A stretch of 64,000 nucleotides of DNA from Flaccisagitta enflata (Eukaryota; Chaetognatha; Sagittoidea; Aphragmophora): assembly GCA_965153355.1 (NCBI GenBank), contig OZ231128.1:25978001-26042000 (forward strand), given 5' to 3'. The notes under the pieces were generated by a model. The model had not been told where the DNA came from. It ran no database searches and saw only the letters and a list, made by a program, of their open reading frames with translations. The translations under genes were made by a program, and so were the position numbers. Below are positions 45,805-62,999 of the stretch, in pieces. Every line of letters begins with the position of its first letter. The first letter of the stretch is position 1.

Positions 45805-46264
45805 TAAGCCTCAAGGCTAAAACCCCATCCTGAAGACCCAAACCCCAGCCTCAAGGCTTGAACTCCAGCCCGGAGACTAAAATCCCAGCCTACATACTCA
45901 AATCCCAGGCTTCATGCTTAAGTACTAGCTAAGCATAGGTCATCAGCTCCTTCAGGACCACTGCCCCTCTTACTCCCACATCCCAACATATGCTTGCTTA
46001 GGGGCAACGGGTACCACTGACCATTTGACGTTTTTGCGACCATTTATTTCTCTTTACGTCTCTTTTCTCCTTCTCAATCTCATCGTCCTTTATCGCTTCT
46101 CTCCCTCCCCTACCTCGTCCCCCCCCCCTTGTCTATTTCTTTCCCTCCTCCCTTACCTCTCTACGTCTTTCCTCCCTTCTTCCCTTCCTCCTCATCTTCG
46201 TCCTCATCCTCAAGCTCATCCTCATCCTTCTCATCCTCCTCATCCTTCTCATCCTCCTCATCTT

Positions 46265-46347
46265 TATGGTGTCGACGAGTGATTGAGACTCGCCTAATTT
46301 TCAGTCCCGGCTTTGAGTCTTCTGTCGCAAAGAACTCCAGCAATCGG
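46265..46347 (+). other. Possible 5' untranslated exon of the tropomyosin gene
   Basis: A possible donor CAATCGG/GTAAATTG at 46348 and a strong acceptor (TTTTTTTCTTTCTGTTCCCATCGATTCAG in the genome, ending at 46607) would remove a 260-bp intron. That would leave a 69-bp leader before the ATG at 46677. The exon's 5' limit is unknown. The evidence is splice signals only. Confidence 0.35.
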
Positions 46348-46676
46348 GTAAATTGATTTTTTCCCCTGTCTTCTCCTTCATTACTTTTTTAACTCATTTT
46401 AATATCCATTCTAATCTTTTAATCATCTTTTCATTCTGCTTATTGATCCATGTAGCTATTCATTTCTTTCAAATTTCAAACATAGACCGTAACAAGTCAA
46501 CTGTCGATTCGTTAATCTCTCCCCCCACAAATTCACTTTCAATTTCATGGGTCATTCTAATTTTGACATCGTTTGATCTTTTTTTCTTTCTGTTCCCATC
46601 GATTCAGAATCAAAAGCTCATTCCTCCGGGCGCTGATTTTTCATCTTCAGCCACTCAATAAAAAAAAAAGATCAAA

Positions 46677-53081
<6,405 letters not shown>

Positions 53082-53221
53082 AGAGAGAATTCGCGAACAA
53101 GATATTGATTATCGTTGTGCCATACAACTTCTGTGTAAGGTCGTGTCTGTTGCAATGTCGGCTCATTGGTCTTTCGGGCGCTTCGGCTGTCGGACCTTTA
53201 CAGAGAATTGCTAAATACAAG

Positions 53222-53560
53222 GTGTGAACCCCCTAAAAACTGTAGCACCCCCATCTACAGCCCAAACCAATTACATTATAGAGAATTTTAGCCTTTAGGG
53301 CCTTTAGGGCCACCAGAGCGATTTTTAAATTTTGACCGCTAACTCAAGATATAGCTTATAAAAGTGTTAAAATCAGCTTTTTTTGAATATTCATGAAATT
53401 AAGGATTTTGTGTTATAACTCTAGACTGGAGTGGAAATTTCAAAATCGCCTTTGTGGCGTCACCTGTATAGTCCTAAGCTATGATTTAGAGCCCACTACA
53501 AATTACTTATTGCTATAATTTGATCTGTAAGGGGGTGCTACAGTTTTAGGGGGTTCACAC
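53222..53560. repeat. 339-bp palindromic element downstream of tropomyosin
   Basis: The left end GTGTGAACCCCCTAAAAACT is inverted at the right as AGTTTTAGGGGGTTCACAC, and TGTAGCACCCCC continues the arms. No target duplication is apparent. Confidence 0.7.
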
Positions 53561-53861
53561 ATTGTATTAACCCCTCTTCTGTATTTCTTTTTCTTTTCTT
53601 CTGCTTTTTCTCTCTTCTTAGCCACCAGGCGCACCAGTTGGTCTTCTTGGCCTTGTCGTATAACCGTTTGTCTGCCTGTCTGCCACTTCAAAATAGACTG
53701 TTCTATCGTTTCAGGGAATTTTCATTTCTGTCTATGATATTCTTTTTGATTCTTGATTGTATTGGATTTAATGAAATTAAAGCCAGGTCCGGACGTTTGC
53801 TCTCACCAACTTCGTCATGTTCATTCGTCTCAAAGCAAGCAGTTTAGTTATGGGTTAAAAG

Positions 53862-54756
53862 TTTTTTTGTCACGTGCTACGCGACTCTACATCCCGCTTT
53901 GTCGGTCCGTTGGTCGGTTGGTCGGTCGGTTGTTCGGTTGGTCGGTCGGTCCCCTTTTTGGGCAGCGGCCCCAAAGGGCCGATGTCCTGTAGGACACAGG
54001 GGTGAATTTCCAGACGTCCGTACGTCCGTACGTACGTCCGTACATCCCCCCCTCCCGAGGCTCTTCTCAGGCCCCAAATCAGCCTTCTGAGGCCCCAAAT
54101 CAGCCCTCTCAAGCCCAAAATCAGCCTCTCAAGCCCAAAATCAGCCCTCTCAGGCCCAATATCAGTCCTTTCAGGCCAAAAACTCAACCCTCTCAAGCCC
54201 AAAATCAGCCCTCTCAGGCCCAAATTCAGTCCTCTCAGGCCCAAAATCAGCCCTCTCAGCTCCAAAATTAGCTCTCTGATACCCTAAATCAGCCTTGTCA
54301 GGCTAAAAATCAAGCATTTCAGGCCTAAAACCAGCCCTCTCAAACCTAAAATCTAATCACTTGTGTCTCAATTCAGCCCTCAAAATCATCATTGTTCCTA
54401 TTCGAGCCCTTGACCCCCTAAATCAGCCCCTACATGCCTCATTAGCATGCTTCAATTGATCTAATCAGCCCTTTAATGTGCCTTCTCAGGACGTCTGGAA
54501 ATTCATCCCTGTGTCCTACAGGACATTGACCCTTTGGGGCCGCTGCCCTGCTCTCACTCCACCTCTTCAGTTGATCACTCCAAGCAGGGCATCGGGTACC
54601 GCTGACCATGTGCGATTCTTGGATGGCTAGTTACTTTCTCGGCGTTTTTTTAGCTTTTTGAGTATACGGCTCCTACCCAGATGCTCCTACCCAGACCTCC
54701 AGCACTGCTCCTGCCCACCCACACGCGACTAGGGTAGCCGTGTATCCGGCCTTGTT
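53862..54756 (-). mobile_element. AACAAGGCC-family element containing a fold-back module
   Basis: On the minus strand the head is AACAAGGCCGGATACACGGC at the right edge, with AGTCGCGTGTGGG. The hairpin AGTCGCGTAGCACGTGAC is at the left edge. The GGGCAGCGG fold-back (53960-54548) occupies the core. Confidence 0.75.
53960..54548. repeat. GGGCAGCGG fold-back repeat, copy 2
   Basis: The arms of ~65 bp (GGGCAGCGGCCCCAAAGGGC, GTCCTGTAGGACACAGGG, GGTGAATTTCC) are inverted at 54485-54548. The core is a ~20-bp minisatellite CTCAGGCCCAAAATCAGCC repeated about 15 times with drift. The flanking sequence TGCTCTCACTCC on the right matches, inverted, the left flank of copy 1 at 1-16. Confidence 0.8.
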
Positions 54757-55035
54757 CTTGTATCAACTACTTGTAAATAACTACAAAGCAAAGAATGAAA
54801 TCACAGATATCCTAGCTTGTGATACCGAGTGGCTTCTAAATATGTTGCTCTGACAGTGAACAACATTTGTACATGGGAAAAGGGCTAACAGGCAAAAAAT
54901 CGACCTAAGGTAGATACTGAGTCGATTTTTTGGGGGAGATCGACCATCATCCGATCAACCCGGTCGATACGGCAAAATAAAAATCATGACACCCCTGATC
55001 TAAAGGTTTTTCAACATAGAGGCATACATCTGAGA

Positions 55036-55200
55036 AACAAGGCCGAATACACGGCAGGACAGTCGCGGATGGTTGGGCAGGAGCAGTAATGCAATAACCG
55101 CTCACAATTCAGAAATGTGACAGACGGACGGACGGACGGACGTACCGACGGACCGACAAAAACACGGCAAGGTGTAGAATCGCGTGTCCGCGACTAAAAA
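55036..55200 (+). mobile_element. AACAAGGCC-family short element (AGTCGCGGAT variant)
   Basis: It has head AACAAGGCCGAATACACGGC, AGTCGCGGATGG, a GGAC core, 3' end AATCGCGTGTCCGCGACT and AAAAA. Confidence 0.83.
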
Positions 55201-55320
55201 GGTATTTCATAGCAACATTTATTTTGTGGTGTTTAAGATTTTAGATTGTTTAAGGTTTTAGATTGTTTTGGGCTTGTTTTGATTAAGAAGGTGACAAAAA
55301 AGATGACAATCATTTAGAGG

Positions 55321-55752
55321 TTTTTAGTCGCGTGCACGCGACTCTACACCTTGCCGTGTCGGTCGGTAGGTTGGTAGGTTGGTAGGTCCGTCCGTCCGTC
55401 CGTCCGTCCGTCCGTCACATTTCTAAAATTATGATTTTTTAAGGCTTTTTAAGTTAATTTACTTCAGAGTACTTCAGGGTACTTTAGGGTACTTTAGGGT
55501 ACTTAAGTTGTTCTGGGTACTTGGGGTAGCTTGGGGATATTATAGGGTACTTTTGAGTATTTTTGGGTATTTTTGGGTATTTTTGAGTATTTTTGGGTAG
55601 TTTTGGATATTTTGGGTATTGTATGGTATCGATATTGTATCGATATCGTCTTGATATCGTATCGACATTATATCGACATTGTATCAACATATCGCACGGC
55701 CTTTTGTTTGTCACTTCCAGACGCACGCGACTGTTGCCCTCTTGGGCTTGTT
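55321..55752 (-). mobile_element. AACAAGGCC-family element with tandem-repeat core
   Basis: The minus-strand 3' hairpin AGTCGCGTGCACGCGACT is at the left edge. The core contains CCGT repeats, GGGTACTT units (about 55480-55530), GGGTATTTTTG units (about 55550-55620) and TATCGATATTG units (about 55625-55690). The head is decayed (GGGCTTGTT). Confidence 0.7.
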
Positions 55753-55906
55753 TAACAAAGATGCACACTTCTAAGATAAAAGATATTTCATAACCACATT
55801 TATTTTGTTATGTTTAAGATTTGGATTGTTAAAGATTTTAGATTGTTTTAGGCTTGTTTTGGGCTTGTTTTGATTAAGAAGGTGACAAGATAGCAATCAT
55901 TTAAAG

Positions 55907-56027
55907 GTTTTAGTCGCGGACACGGGACTCTAAAAATTGCCATGTTGGTTGGTCGGTCACGTCACATTTCTGTTTTATGCACCTGCCCACCCGTTCGCGA
56001 CTGGGGGGGAGTGTATATGGCCTTGTT
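55907..56027 (-). mobile_element. AACAAGGCC-family short element, small core
   Basis: The left edge is TTTTAGTCGCGGACACGGGACT, and the right edge is GGCCTTGTT with TTCGCGACTGG. It has almost no GACC core. Confidence 0.75.
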
Positions 56028-56534
56028 CGACACAGAGGCGCACTTCTAAGATAAAAGGTATTTTATAACAACATTTATTTTTTAAAGATTTTAGATTGAC
56101 AGCATAAACAAACTTGTCAATATGGCAATATTCCAACATAGGCACTTTACAATTGACATTTGGGCTCGATACCAAAAAGGCTAGATATGAAACAATAAAA
56201 CGATCCTTTACAGGTTTTTCAACAATGTTTCACACATAAACAAGAAATATTTCATAACAACATTTATTCCTATTCATTCAGAGTGCTCTGTTTCACAGGG
56301 AACAGGAGCATCTAGACTGCCTCAGTAATATTAATGTACAATATGCAGCTTGGTATAACATTCTTTGATAAAACTTACAAACAAGTCCACTTGAACCAAA
56401 CAACAGAAAAAAAAGAATCTTTTAAACGTCAAGGGGATTTCCCAAACGTAAAGGGGATTTCCTAAACGTAAAGAGGATTTTCAAAAACATAAAGGGGATT
56501 TTCTGAGCAGAAATTTTCCTGGTGAATTTTCTTG

Positions 56535-56680
56535 GTGGAAGAAGCGGAGCGATTAGAAGTGAGAGGAATTTTTTCACAATCCTAGCGTCAAAACAGTGGA
56601 ATGGAATCCCCGATAAAGAGCGCAATCAATCATCAGTCAACATCTATGATAGGTGGAAAAAGATGGAGAAGAAAGGTGAT
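56535..56680 (+). pseudogene. Possible non-LTR retrotransposon ORF2 tail
   Basis: The frame contains RSERNFFTILASKQWNGIPD and SSVNIYDRWKKM. The pattern FF-x3-A-x3-WN-x-(I/L)P followed by SV and F/Y-x-R/K-W is usual at the C-terminus of jockey/CR1-like reverse transcriptase proteins. It is short, with no other RT motif nearby, so this is tentative. Confidence 0.35.
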
Positions 56681-56818
56681 CCATCGACGCCGGGGGCGCC
56701 GGGTCCCAGGGGCGCCGACGGCGGTGCAGTGACGCTTACGAACAAATGCGAAAAAGAAACTGAGGAACGACGGAGTAGGAGAAAAGCGTCTGCACAAATC
56801 ACGACAAAAAGACGCTTA

Positions 56819-57162
<344 letters not shown>

Positions 57163-57343
57163 ATTTTGATACAATTTTGACTCAAGGCTCAAGGAAGAGA
57201 GGAAAACGGAAAGAAACGAGGAAAGGAAAACGGAATGAACAAAAAAAAAAAAAGAAAAAAGAAAGAAATAAAGCTAGACAGGAGATCGTTGTTATATTGA
57301 TCATTGAGCAATTTTTCAATTGTCAATCTGTTAGAATTGACTT

Positions 57344-57564
57344 TTTTTAGTCGCGTGCTACGCGACTCTACACCCCGCTTTGTCGGTCCGTCGGTCCGTC
57401 TGTCGGTCCGTCCGTCCGTCCGTCCGTCCGTCCGTCACACTTTACTTTTTTTGGGTTTTTGGGATTTTTTGGCTCCACTGCTCCTGCCCAAATGATCTGG
57501 TGACCTCAATTATGGCCCCTGCCCACCCGCACGCGACTGGGGTAGCCGTGTATCCGGCCTTGTT
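57344..57564 (-). mobile_element. AACAAGGCC-family short element (AGTCGCGTGC subtype)
   Basis: On the minus strand the element has head AACAAGGCCGGATACACGGC, AGTCGCGTGCGGG, a GGAC core and hairpin AGTCGCGTAGCACGCGACT. It is intact. Confidence 0.87.
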
Positions 57565-57876
57565 ACTTCTTTCGTTACAAAACACTACGCATCTCGGCAT
57601 CTGCATCATATTGTGCGTAAACTGGGATGACAAAAGCGCGCCTTGAAAACGTTCGATTTAAAAACTGGCTTAGGGAAGATTCAGGGGAAAAATCTGTTTT
57701 ACCGTAATGCTGCAAACGAAAGCGAAATTTTGTTGAAATCCTCTCAAGATTTTTTGTTCATTTTGTAAGCAATGAAGATACAAGGAGTTGAAGGTCGCGC
57801 AAGGTCTCAATCTCTCACAAATAGCAACTCGATTATTTTTGCCAACTCATATGGAGATACATCAAGGTTGGCAATA

Positions 57877-58444
57877 CAGGGTGATCAATCTCAACTTGCA
57901 AAAAGTATTAATCTTTTACTCTTAAATGCATTATTTCACTAATCTAGAATCATCTATCTCTTAAAGTACTATGTTTCACGTTTTTTGTGTTCAAATTTCA
58001 TAAGTCTGAGATGAATAGTTTGCCCACAACATCAATTTGAAGTACAACAAGTGATTGCACCTGTAGCTCAATAAATCATTTCTATCCAACATAATTTTTC
58101 TTTGAAATGCTCCCACTGATGAAACAATGGTCTCAAATGACAAAGATTCAAATCATGCTTCATCTGAGACCAATCTGACATTAGAAGTTAAGTCTATTCG
58201 GAATATAAAGTAAGCAAATGAAAATTTGTAGTGAAAAAAATTGTATTTTTCAAGCTACAAGGGTAAATACTTGTTATTCTTCAAATTGATGCTGTGGGCA
58301 AACTATTCATCTTAGACCTATGAAATTTGGACATAAAAAATGTCAAACATAGTTTTTTAAGAGACAAGTGAATCTAGATCAGTGGGATAATGCATTTAAG
58401 AGTAAAAGCTTAATACTTTTTGCCAGTTGAGATTGATCACCCTG
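57877..58444. mobile_element. 568-bp palindromic TIR element with TA target duplication
   Basis: CAGGGTGATCAATCTCAACT is inverted at the right as GTTGAGATTGATCACCCTG. TA flanks at 57875-57876 and 58445-58446. Long inverted arms include TTTGCCCACA and GATGAATAGTTTG. The terminal CAGGGTG is typical of Tc1/mariner relatives. Confidence 0.83.
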
Positions 58445-58507
58445 TATGACCAGCCCTACAGAACGTGTTTTTGTCGTAACTAGAAACACGCCCTGAGACA
58501 TTTTCAT

Positions 58508-58882
58508 TTAAACAGGGGACGGTTTGTTGCACGTGCCAAATCCGTGCAGAATGTGCAGGGAGGTTTTACGCATTTCTCTTGAAAATATCAAAAAAAGGGG
58601 TAAATTAAAAGTGGAGTTGATGATAAAGACGGTTGTATTCAGCGTTGTCAACCAAGGGCCCGGTTCGATGCCAATTGCTTTCAACAAGCATTCAATCATC
58701 GGCGACACTTGGCAGGACACGTAAAGGGATGCGATGGCGGCGACCTTATACTGGAACGCATCTACCAAATTGTACTGGTTCGTTAACTTGGACTGGTTCG
58801 CTATTGCCGCTCGCCTCTGCGACGATGTTGGTGCAGTCGCTCTTGTCACGGGAATTGCTGATCGCGATCTAGGAGGTCGTCT
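58508..58882 (-). CDS. Rhodopsin-family GPCR, terminal exon (TM6-TM7)
   Basis: The acceptor is a strong pyrimidine tract CTCTCTTCTCTTACAG before 58882. The frame then runs 124 codons in phase 0 to TAA at 58508. The first ~45 residues are basic and Ser/Thr-rich, as in a third intracellular loop (RRPPRSRSAIPVTRATAPTS). Next comes a helix containing YKVAAIASLYVSCQVSP (TM6-like), a short loop, and a TM7-like helix with FIINSTFNLPLFLIFSREMR. The pattern NS-x-FNLPLF, in place of NPxxY, with a following basic helix 8 resembles peptide-receptor GPCRs such as FMRFamide-receptor-like proteins. The upstream exons (TM1-5) would lie at higher coordinates. I could not find them by eye, so the gene may be incomplete here. 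Confidence 0.6.
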   Translation of the reverse strand, partial: RRPPRSRSAIPVTRATAPTSSQRRAAIANQSKLTNQYNLVDAFQYKVAAIASLYVSCQVSPMIECLLKAIGIEPGPWLTTLNTTVFIINSTFNLPLFLIFSREMRKTSLHILHGFGTCNKPSPV

Positions 58883-58929
58883 CTGTAAGAGAAGAGAGAT
58901 GATAAGGGTGTGTTTTTACTGACGATAAG

Positions 58930-59724
58930 TCGCAGTGTTGACGATCAAAAAACAATTTTTTCATCAAATTTTTAGGTGTAAAACACTCTTAAAACTTTTC
59001 CGTTTTGTTCCCTCCATCCTTTATTCCAGTGGGGGAATAGCTAAGGTACCTATCCACATGCTTGAACCGATTCTAGGTCCAGAAACAAGAAGGAAATAGC
59101 AAAAACCTATTCGGGAAATTCCACCAAAGGGAGAATCTAGCGTTGCGACATTTTCCTACTTCTTGAGTGTGATATCATATTTTCTTTGTATGATATAGAC
59201 CCAAAGACTAAATGACCAGTCATGAGTGGTGCCATAGACCTACAGTATGACTTCTTACGTTCGCAGGTATTTACTCCCAGCCAAAAAGCAAAAATCCCTG
59301 AAAATATGTACCTCCCTCTGGTTGCGAAGCCAATTTGCACTTCCAGAGAAGTCAGGGAATTTTGATGTATTGTAGTATCATAAGTCACTCAAACACAAAA
59401 CCGCCATTTAATCTTCGTCAACTGGAACCCTTACCATCATTAGGTCTCAAAAATTCACCCTCCCGAAAGTTTTTTTCCGCTTATTTTGACCTTACTCCAG
59501 AAAAAATATCAAGAGTGAGAGCTTTTGAAAATATTATTTCTTGGACGTGAAAGTCTAAGACTGCCTCCACGAGTCAAATTTTGCATTTCCAAGAACATGG
59601 CTGTGATCTCTAGTGAATGTTGAACAGGGCCATGTGTTTATTTTTTTTATTTTGTGCGTTTCTATGCAAACTTAGACTTTCACGCGAGAACACTCCAACA
59701 GAATTTTGCAGATTTTGTTTTCTA
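58930..59724. other. No gene recognised
   Basis: This is unique-looking sequence upstream of the GPCR exon. No further TM-encoding exon was identified by eye. Confidence 0.45.
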
Positions 59725-60883
59725 GTCAGGGAGCTTAAGGAAGTGTAGAGTCAAAATTGCTAAAAAACTCTGGAACTTCATTACTCTGACATATTTTTTT
59801 GTGCTGAATACAAATCTGACCTCTATTTTAGAATTTTTTTTGGCCCACCCTTCAAAAATCCATTTTTTTGTAATTTTTTGAGTAAAAATGCATTTTTTTG
59901 GTTATTTGAAGTATATTATCGTCACCTGGTTGCATTTTTTAATCAAACCTAACAAGAACTGAAGTGAATATACAGATTACAAGAACTTCGCAGCCATGCA
60001 TGGACTGTGTATTGCTTATAACAGACCAAAAATGACCCAAAACAACAAAAAACAACATTTTTTCCCAAAAATATCAGTGTTATTTAGAAATTTTTTGCAA
60101 ATCACTCTCAATTAGGTCAGAACTAGGACAAATACACTTGTTGAGAGCCTTGGACACTGCTATGGGGATCATAACAGGCCAAAACCAGGCCAAAAATGGC
60201 TTCAAATAGCTAAAATTGACATTTTCTTTGAATAGATCTTTGATATTCTAATTTTTTTTTGCAAATCTCACTCAATCCTGTCAAGACTGGGTCAAATATG
60301 CCCAATGAGAGCTTTGAACATTGATACGGGATTCATACCAGGCCAAAAACAGGCCAAAAATAGCCTAAGATGGCCAAAATTGGCATTTTCTCCAAGAAGA
60401 TCATTGTTATTGATAATTTTTTTGCCAATCTCACTCTGTCCAGTCAGAACTAGGTCAGATGTGCTCATTAAGAGCTTTGAAAACTGATACCAAGACTAAA
60501 ACAGGCAAAAAATGGCTTAAAATGACCAAAATTAACATTTTTATTTAAAAAATTATAGTTATTTGAAATTTTTTTACAAATCTCACTCATTCCAGTCAGG
60601 ATTTGGTCAAATATACTTATTGAGATCTTTGGAAACTGTTATTGGGGCTATAACAGACTAAAATAGCCTAAAATAGTCAAAATTAAAACTCATGCGTGAA
60701 AATCCTTTGTAAATCTCACTATTTCCAGTAAGAACGGAAAAAAAAACTTTAGACATTGATACTAAGGTCATGATAGACCAAAAACAGGCCAGAAATGGGC
60801 TAAAATGATCAAAATTGGTATTTTCATCAATTAAATCATTGTTATTAAAATTTTCAAACCAATCTGCCGTTAAGCTCCCTGAC
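59725..60883. mobile_element. TIR element with TA target duplication and internal ~150-bp tandem repeats
   Basis: GTCAGGGAGCTTAA at the left is inverted as TTAAGCTCCCTGAC at the right. TA flanks at 59723-59724 and 60884-60885. From about 59990 to 60860 there are six degenerate units of ~145-165 bp. Each has GGCCAAAAA-type motifs, AAATTGGCATTTTC, TTTTTGCAAATCTCACTC and GTCAGAAC--GGTCAAAT. Confidence 0.82.
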
Positions 60884-60920
60884 TATTCGGAAAAGAACGA
60901 TGAGAAGACGTGGGTAAGAA

Positions 60921-60927
<7 letters not shown>

Positions 60928-60993
<66 letters not shown>

Positions 60994-61062
60994 AAAGAAG
61001 AAGAAGAAGAAGAAGAAGAAGAAGAAGAAGAAGAAGAAGAAGAAGAAGAAGAAGAAGAAGAA
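60928..61062. repeat. (GA)n followed by (GAA)n microsatellite
   Basis: About 60 bp of GA is followed by ~65 bp of GAA, ending at the AACAAGGCC element at 61074. Confidence 0.95.
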
Positions 61063-61073
61063 AAAGAAGAAGA

Positions 61074-61281
61074 AACAAGGCCGGATATACGGCTACCCCA
61101 GTCGCGCGCGGGTGGGCAGGGGCCATATTTGAGGTCACTTGATCATTTGGGCAGGACCAGTGAGGCGAAAGATCGCAAAAGTCCAAAAAAAGTAAAGTGT
61201 GACTGACCGATGGACGGACGGACGGACCGACAGACGGACCGACAAAGCGGGGTGTAGAGTCGCGTAGCACGCAACTAAAAA
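61074..61281 (+). mobile_element. AACAAGGCC-family short element (AGTCGCGTGC-type)
   Basis: It has head AACAAGGCCGGATATACGGC, AGTCGCGCGCGGG, a GGAC core, 3' end AGTCGCGTAGCACGCAACT and AAAAA. It is inserted in a GAA-rich tract that continues after it (61285-61375). Confidence 0.85.
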
Positions 61282-61703
61282 TTAACAAGAAGAAAAAGAA
61301 GAAGAAAAACATAAAAAGAAGTAAAAGTAAAAAAATAGTGAAAGAAAGGAAGAAAAGAGGAAGAAGAAGAAGAAGCTTGTTGCCGCAGAGAGAGAGAGAG
61401 AGAGAGACAGAGAGAGGAGGCAGATAGAGATTCAATAATACTGATGGCCAGAATAAAAGATGGTTCGCTGGACTGGAACAATGCAGATACCAAGTTTGAG
61501 CTGGGGTTTATCTTAACGTAAGGCCAGATTCACCGTAAAACTTGTTCATGAAATAACCCGCTCTCTCTCTCTTGTCCAAAAGGCATTTGACACGAAATGT
61601 TTGTCCCTGACTGGATGACAACGTGAACAACTTTAGTTTACATGTGAGAAGCATGAATGGATGAGTAAATAATCGAACGAAAGAACGAATGATTGTTCTA
61701 ACT

Positions 61704-61706
61704 GAT

Positions 61707-61782
<76 letters not shown>

Positions 61783-61917
61783 TCTCTCTCTCTCTTTGTC
61801 TCTGTGTCTGTGTCTGTGTGTGCGTGTGTGTGTAGGTGTGTGGTGTGTGTGTATGTGTGTGACTGTGTGTGTGTAAATTTGTGCGCATGTCCGTGATCGC
61901 ATAAACGCAGGAGAGCG

Positions 61918-61960
<43 letters not shown>
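61704..61960. repeat. (GT)n, (CT)n and (GA)n microsatellite cluster
   Basis: (GT)n from 61708 to 61780, then CT and GT/GTCT mixtures, then (GA)n at 61921-61957. GACAGACA-type sequence follows to 62130. Confidence 0.95.
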
Positions 61961-61962
<2 letters not shown>

Positions 61963-62139
61963 CGGTAAAAGAGCTAGGAGGAGATAGAGGCTGGCAGAGA
62001 TACCGACAGACAAAAAGACAGACAAAAAGACGGAGACAGGCTGGCAGAAAAACAGACTGACAAACTGACAGAGATAGACAAATGGAGATAGACAATAGGA
62101 GACAGACAGAGAGAGATAGTCGGACTGACATAGCAGTGT

Positions 62140-62850
62140 AGTGTTTCGATCTAGCTTCTGTTCTGACTAACGCCCGATGAGGATCGTGAATGTGAGTGAA
62201 TGGGGATCAAATGAAAGTTGAGGTAATCCTAGTCAAGATCCTGCTTCGTAGTAGTCGTAATAGTGGGGGCCCAGAACGTTATCAAAATGTACAATCAGGG
62301 GCCTGAAGAGGCCTATACACCCTATACAAATTATAGGGGCCCGGGCCTCAGGGGGGGCCTGGAGGGCCCTTCAATTGTCATAGAAATGAAAAGGAAAGAA
62401 AAGGGAAAAGGGAGAAAAGAAAAGAAAAAGAAAAAAAAAAGAAAAAAAAGAAAAAAAAGTTTTGACCCCAATGTAAACCAATGTAAACTCTATTCAAAAT
62501 AACAAAACTTTTTTTTTCATTTTTATTTCAGATAAAAGTACTCAGTTCAACACTTGGATTTTCCTCTCCAAATAGATTTTATAGAGACTGAAAAATAATT
62601 GATGTGCTATTATTTTGGCCGGCAGTCGCGCCAAAACTAGAGGGGGGGGCCCGGATTTTTGGATTGTATAGGGGCCCCAAGTTTCTCTGCTGGCCCCTGT
62701 GTACAATTATGGACATTTGTGCATACATTTAAAGAAAAACGGACAGAGAGACCACTAGATAGACAAACAGAAATGTTGCCTCTTATCCTAATTTGCATGA
62801 CGCTGGAAATGTTTTTTGCGAAACAAAAACGGAAGATAAATGAAAATAGG
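62140..62850. other. No gene recognised
   Basis: This is unique-looking sequence with G-runs and A-runs. The phrase GGGGCCCGGGCCTCAGGGG near 62336 has a related inverse near 62645-62680 (GGGGGGGGCCCGG, TATAGGGGCCCC), perhaps a degraded TIR element. Confidence 0.4.
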
Positions 62851-62998
62851 AACAAGGCCTGATACACAGCCACCAGTTGCGGACGGGTAGGCAGGGACAG
62901 AGCGCGTTTTTCCACTTTTCGAATCATGCTGACCGACGGACGGACCAACGGACCAATGGACAAAGCCTTTTATAGTGTTGCGTGTCCGCAACTAAAAA
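62851..62998 (+). mobile_element. AACAAGGCC-family short element (AGTTGCGGAC subtype)
   Basis: It has head AACAAGGCCTGATACACAGC, AGTTGCGGAC, a GGAC core, 3' end TGTTGCGTGTCCGCAACT and AAAAA. Confidence 0.85.
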
Positions 62999-62999
62999 G

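Larger units (their letters stand above)
55201..56290. repeat. Imperfect tandem repeat of element-flanking sequence
   Basis: Sequence of the type AAGGTATTTCATAACAACATTTATT, followed by TTTTAGATTGTTT and GATTAAGAAGGTGACAA, occurs at 55198-55320, 55783-55906, 56055-56100 and (partial) 56240-56275. AACAAGGCC elements sit between the units at equivalent positions. Confidence 0.7.
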
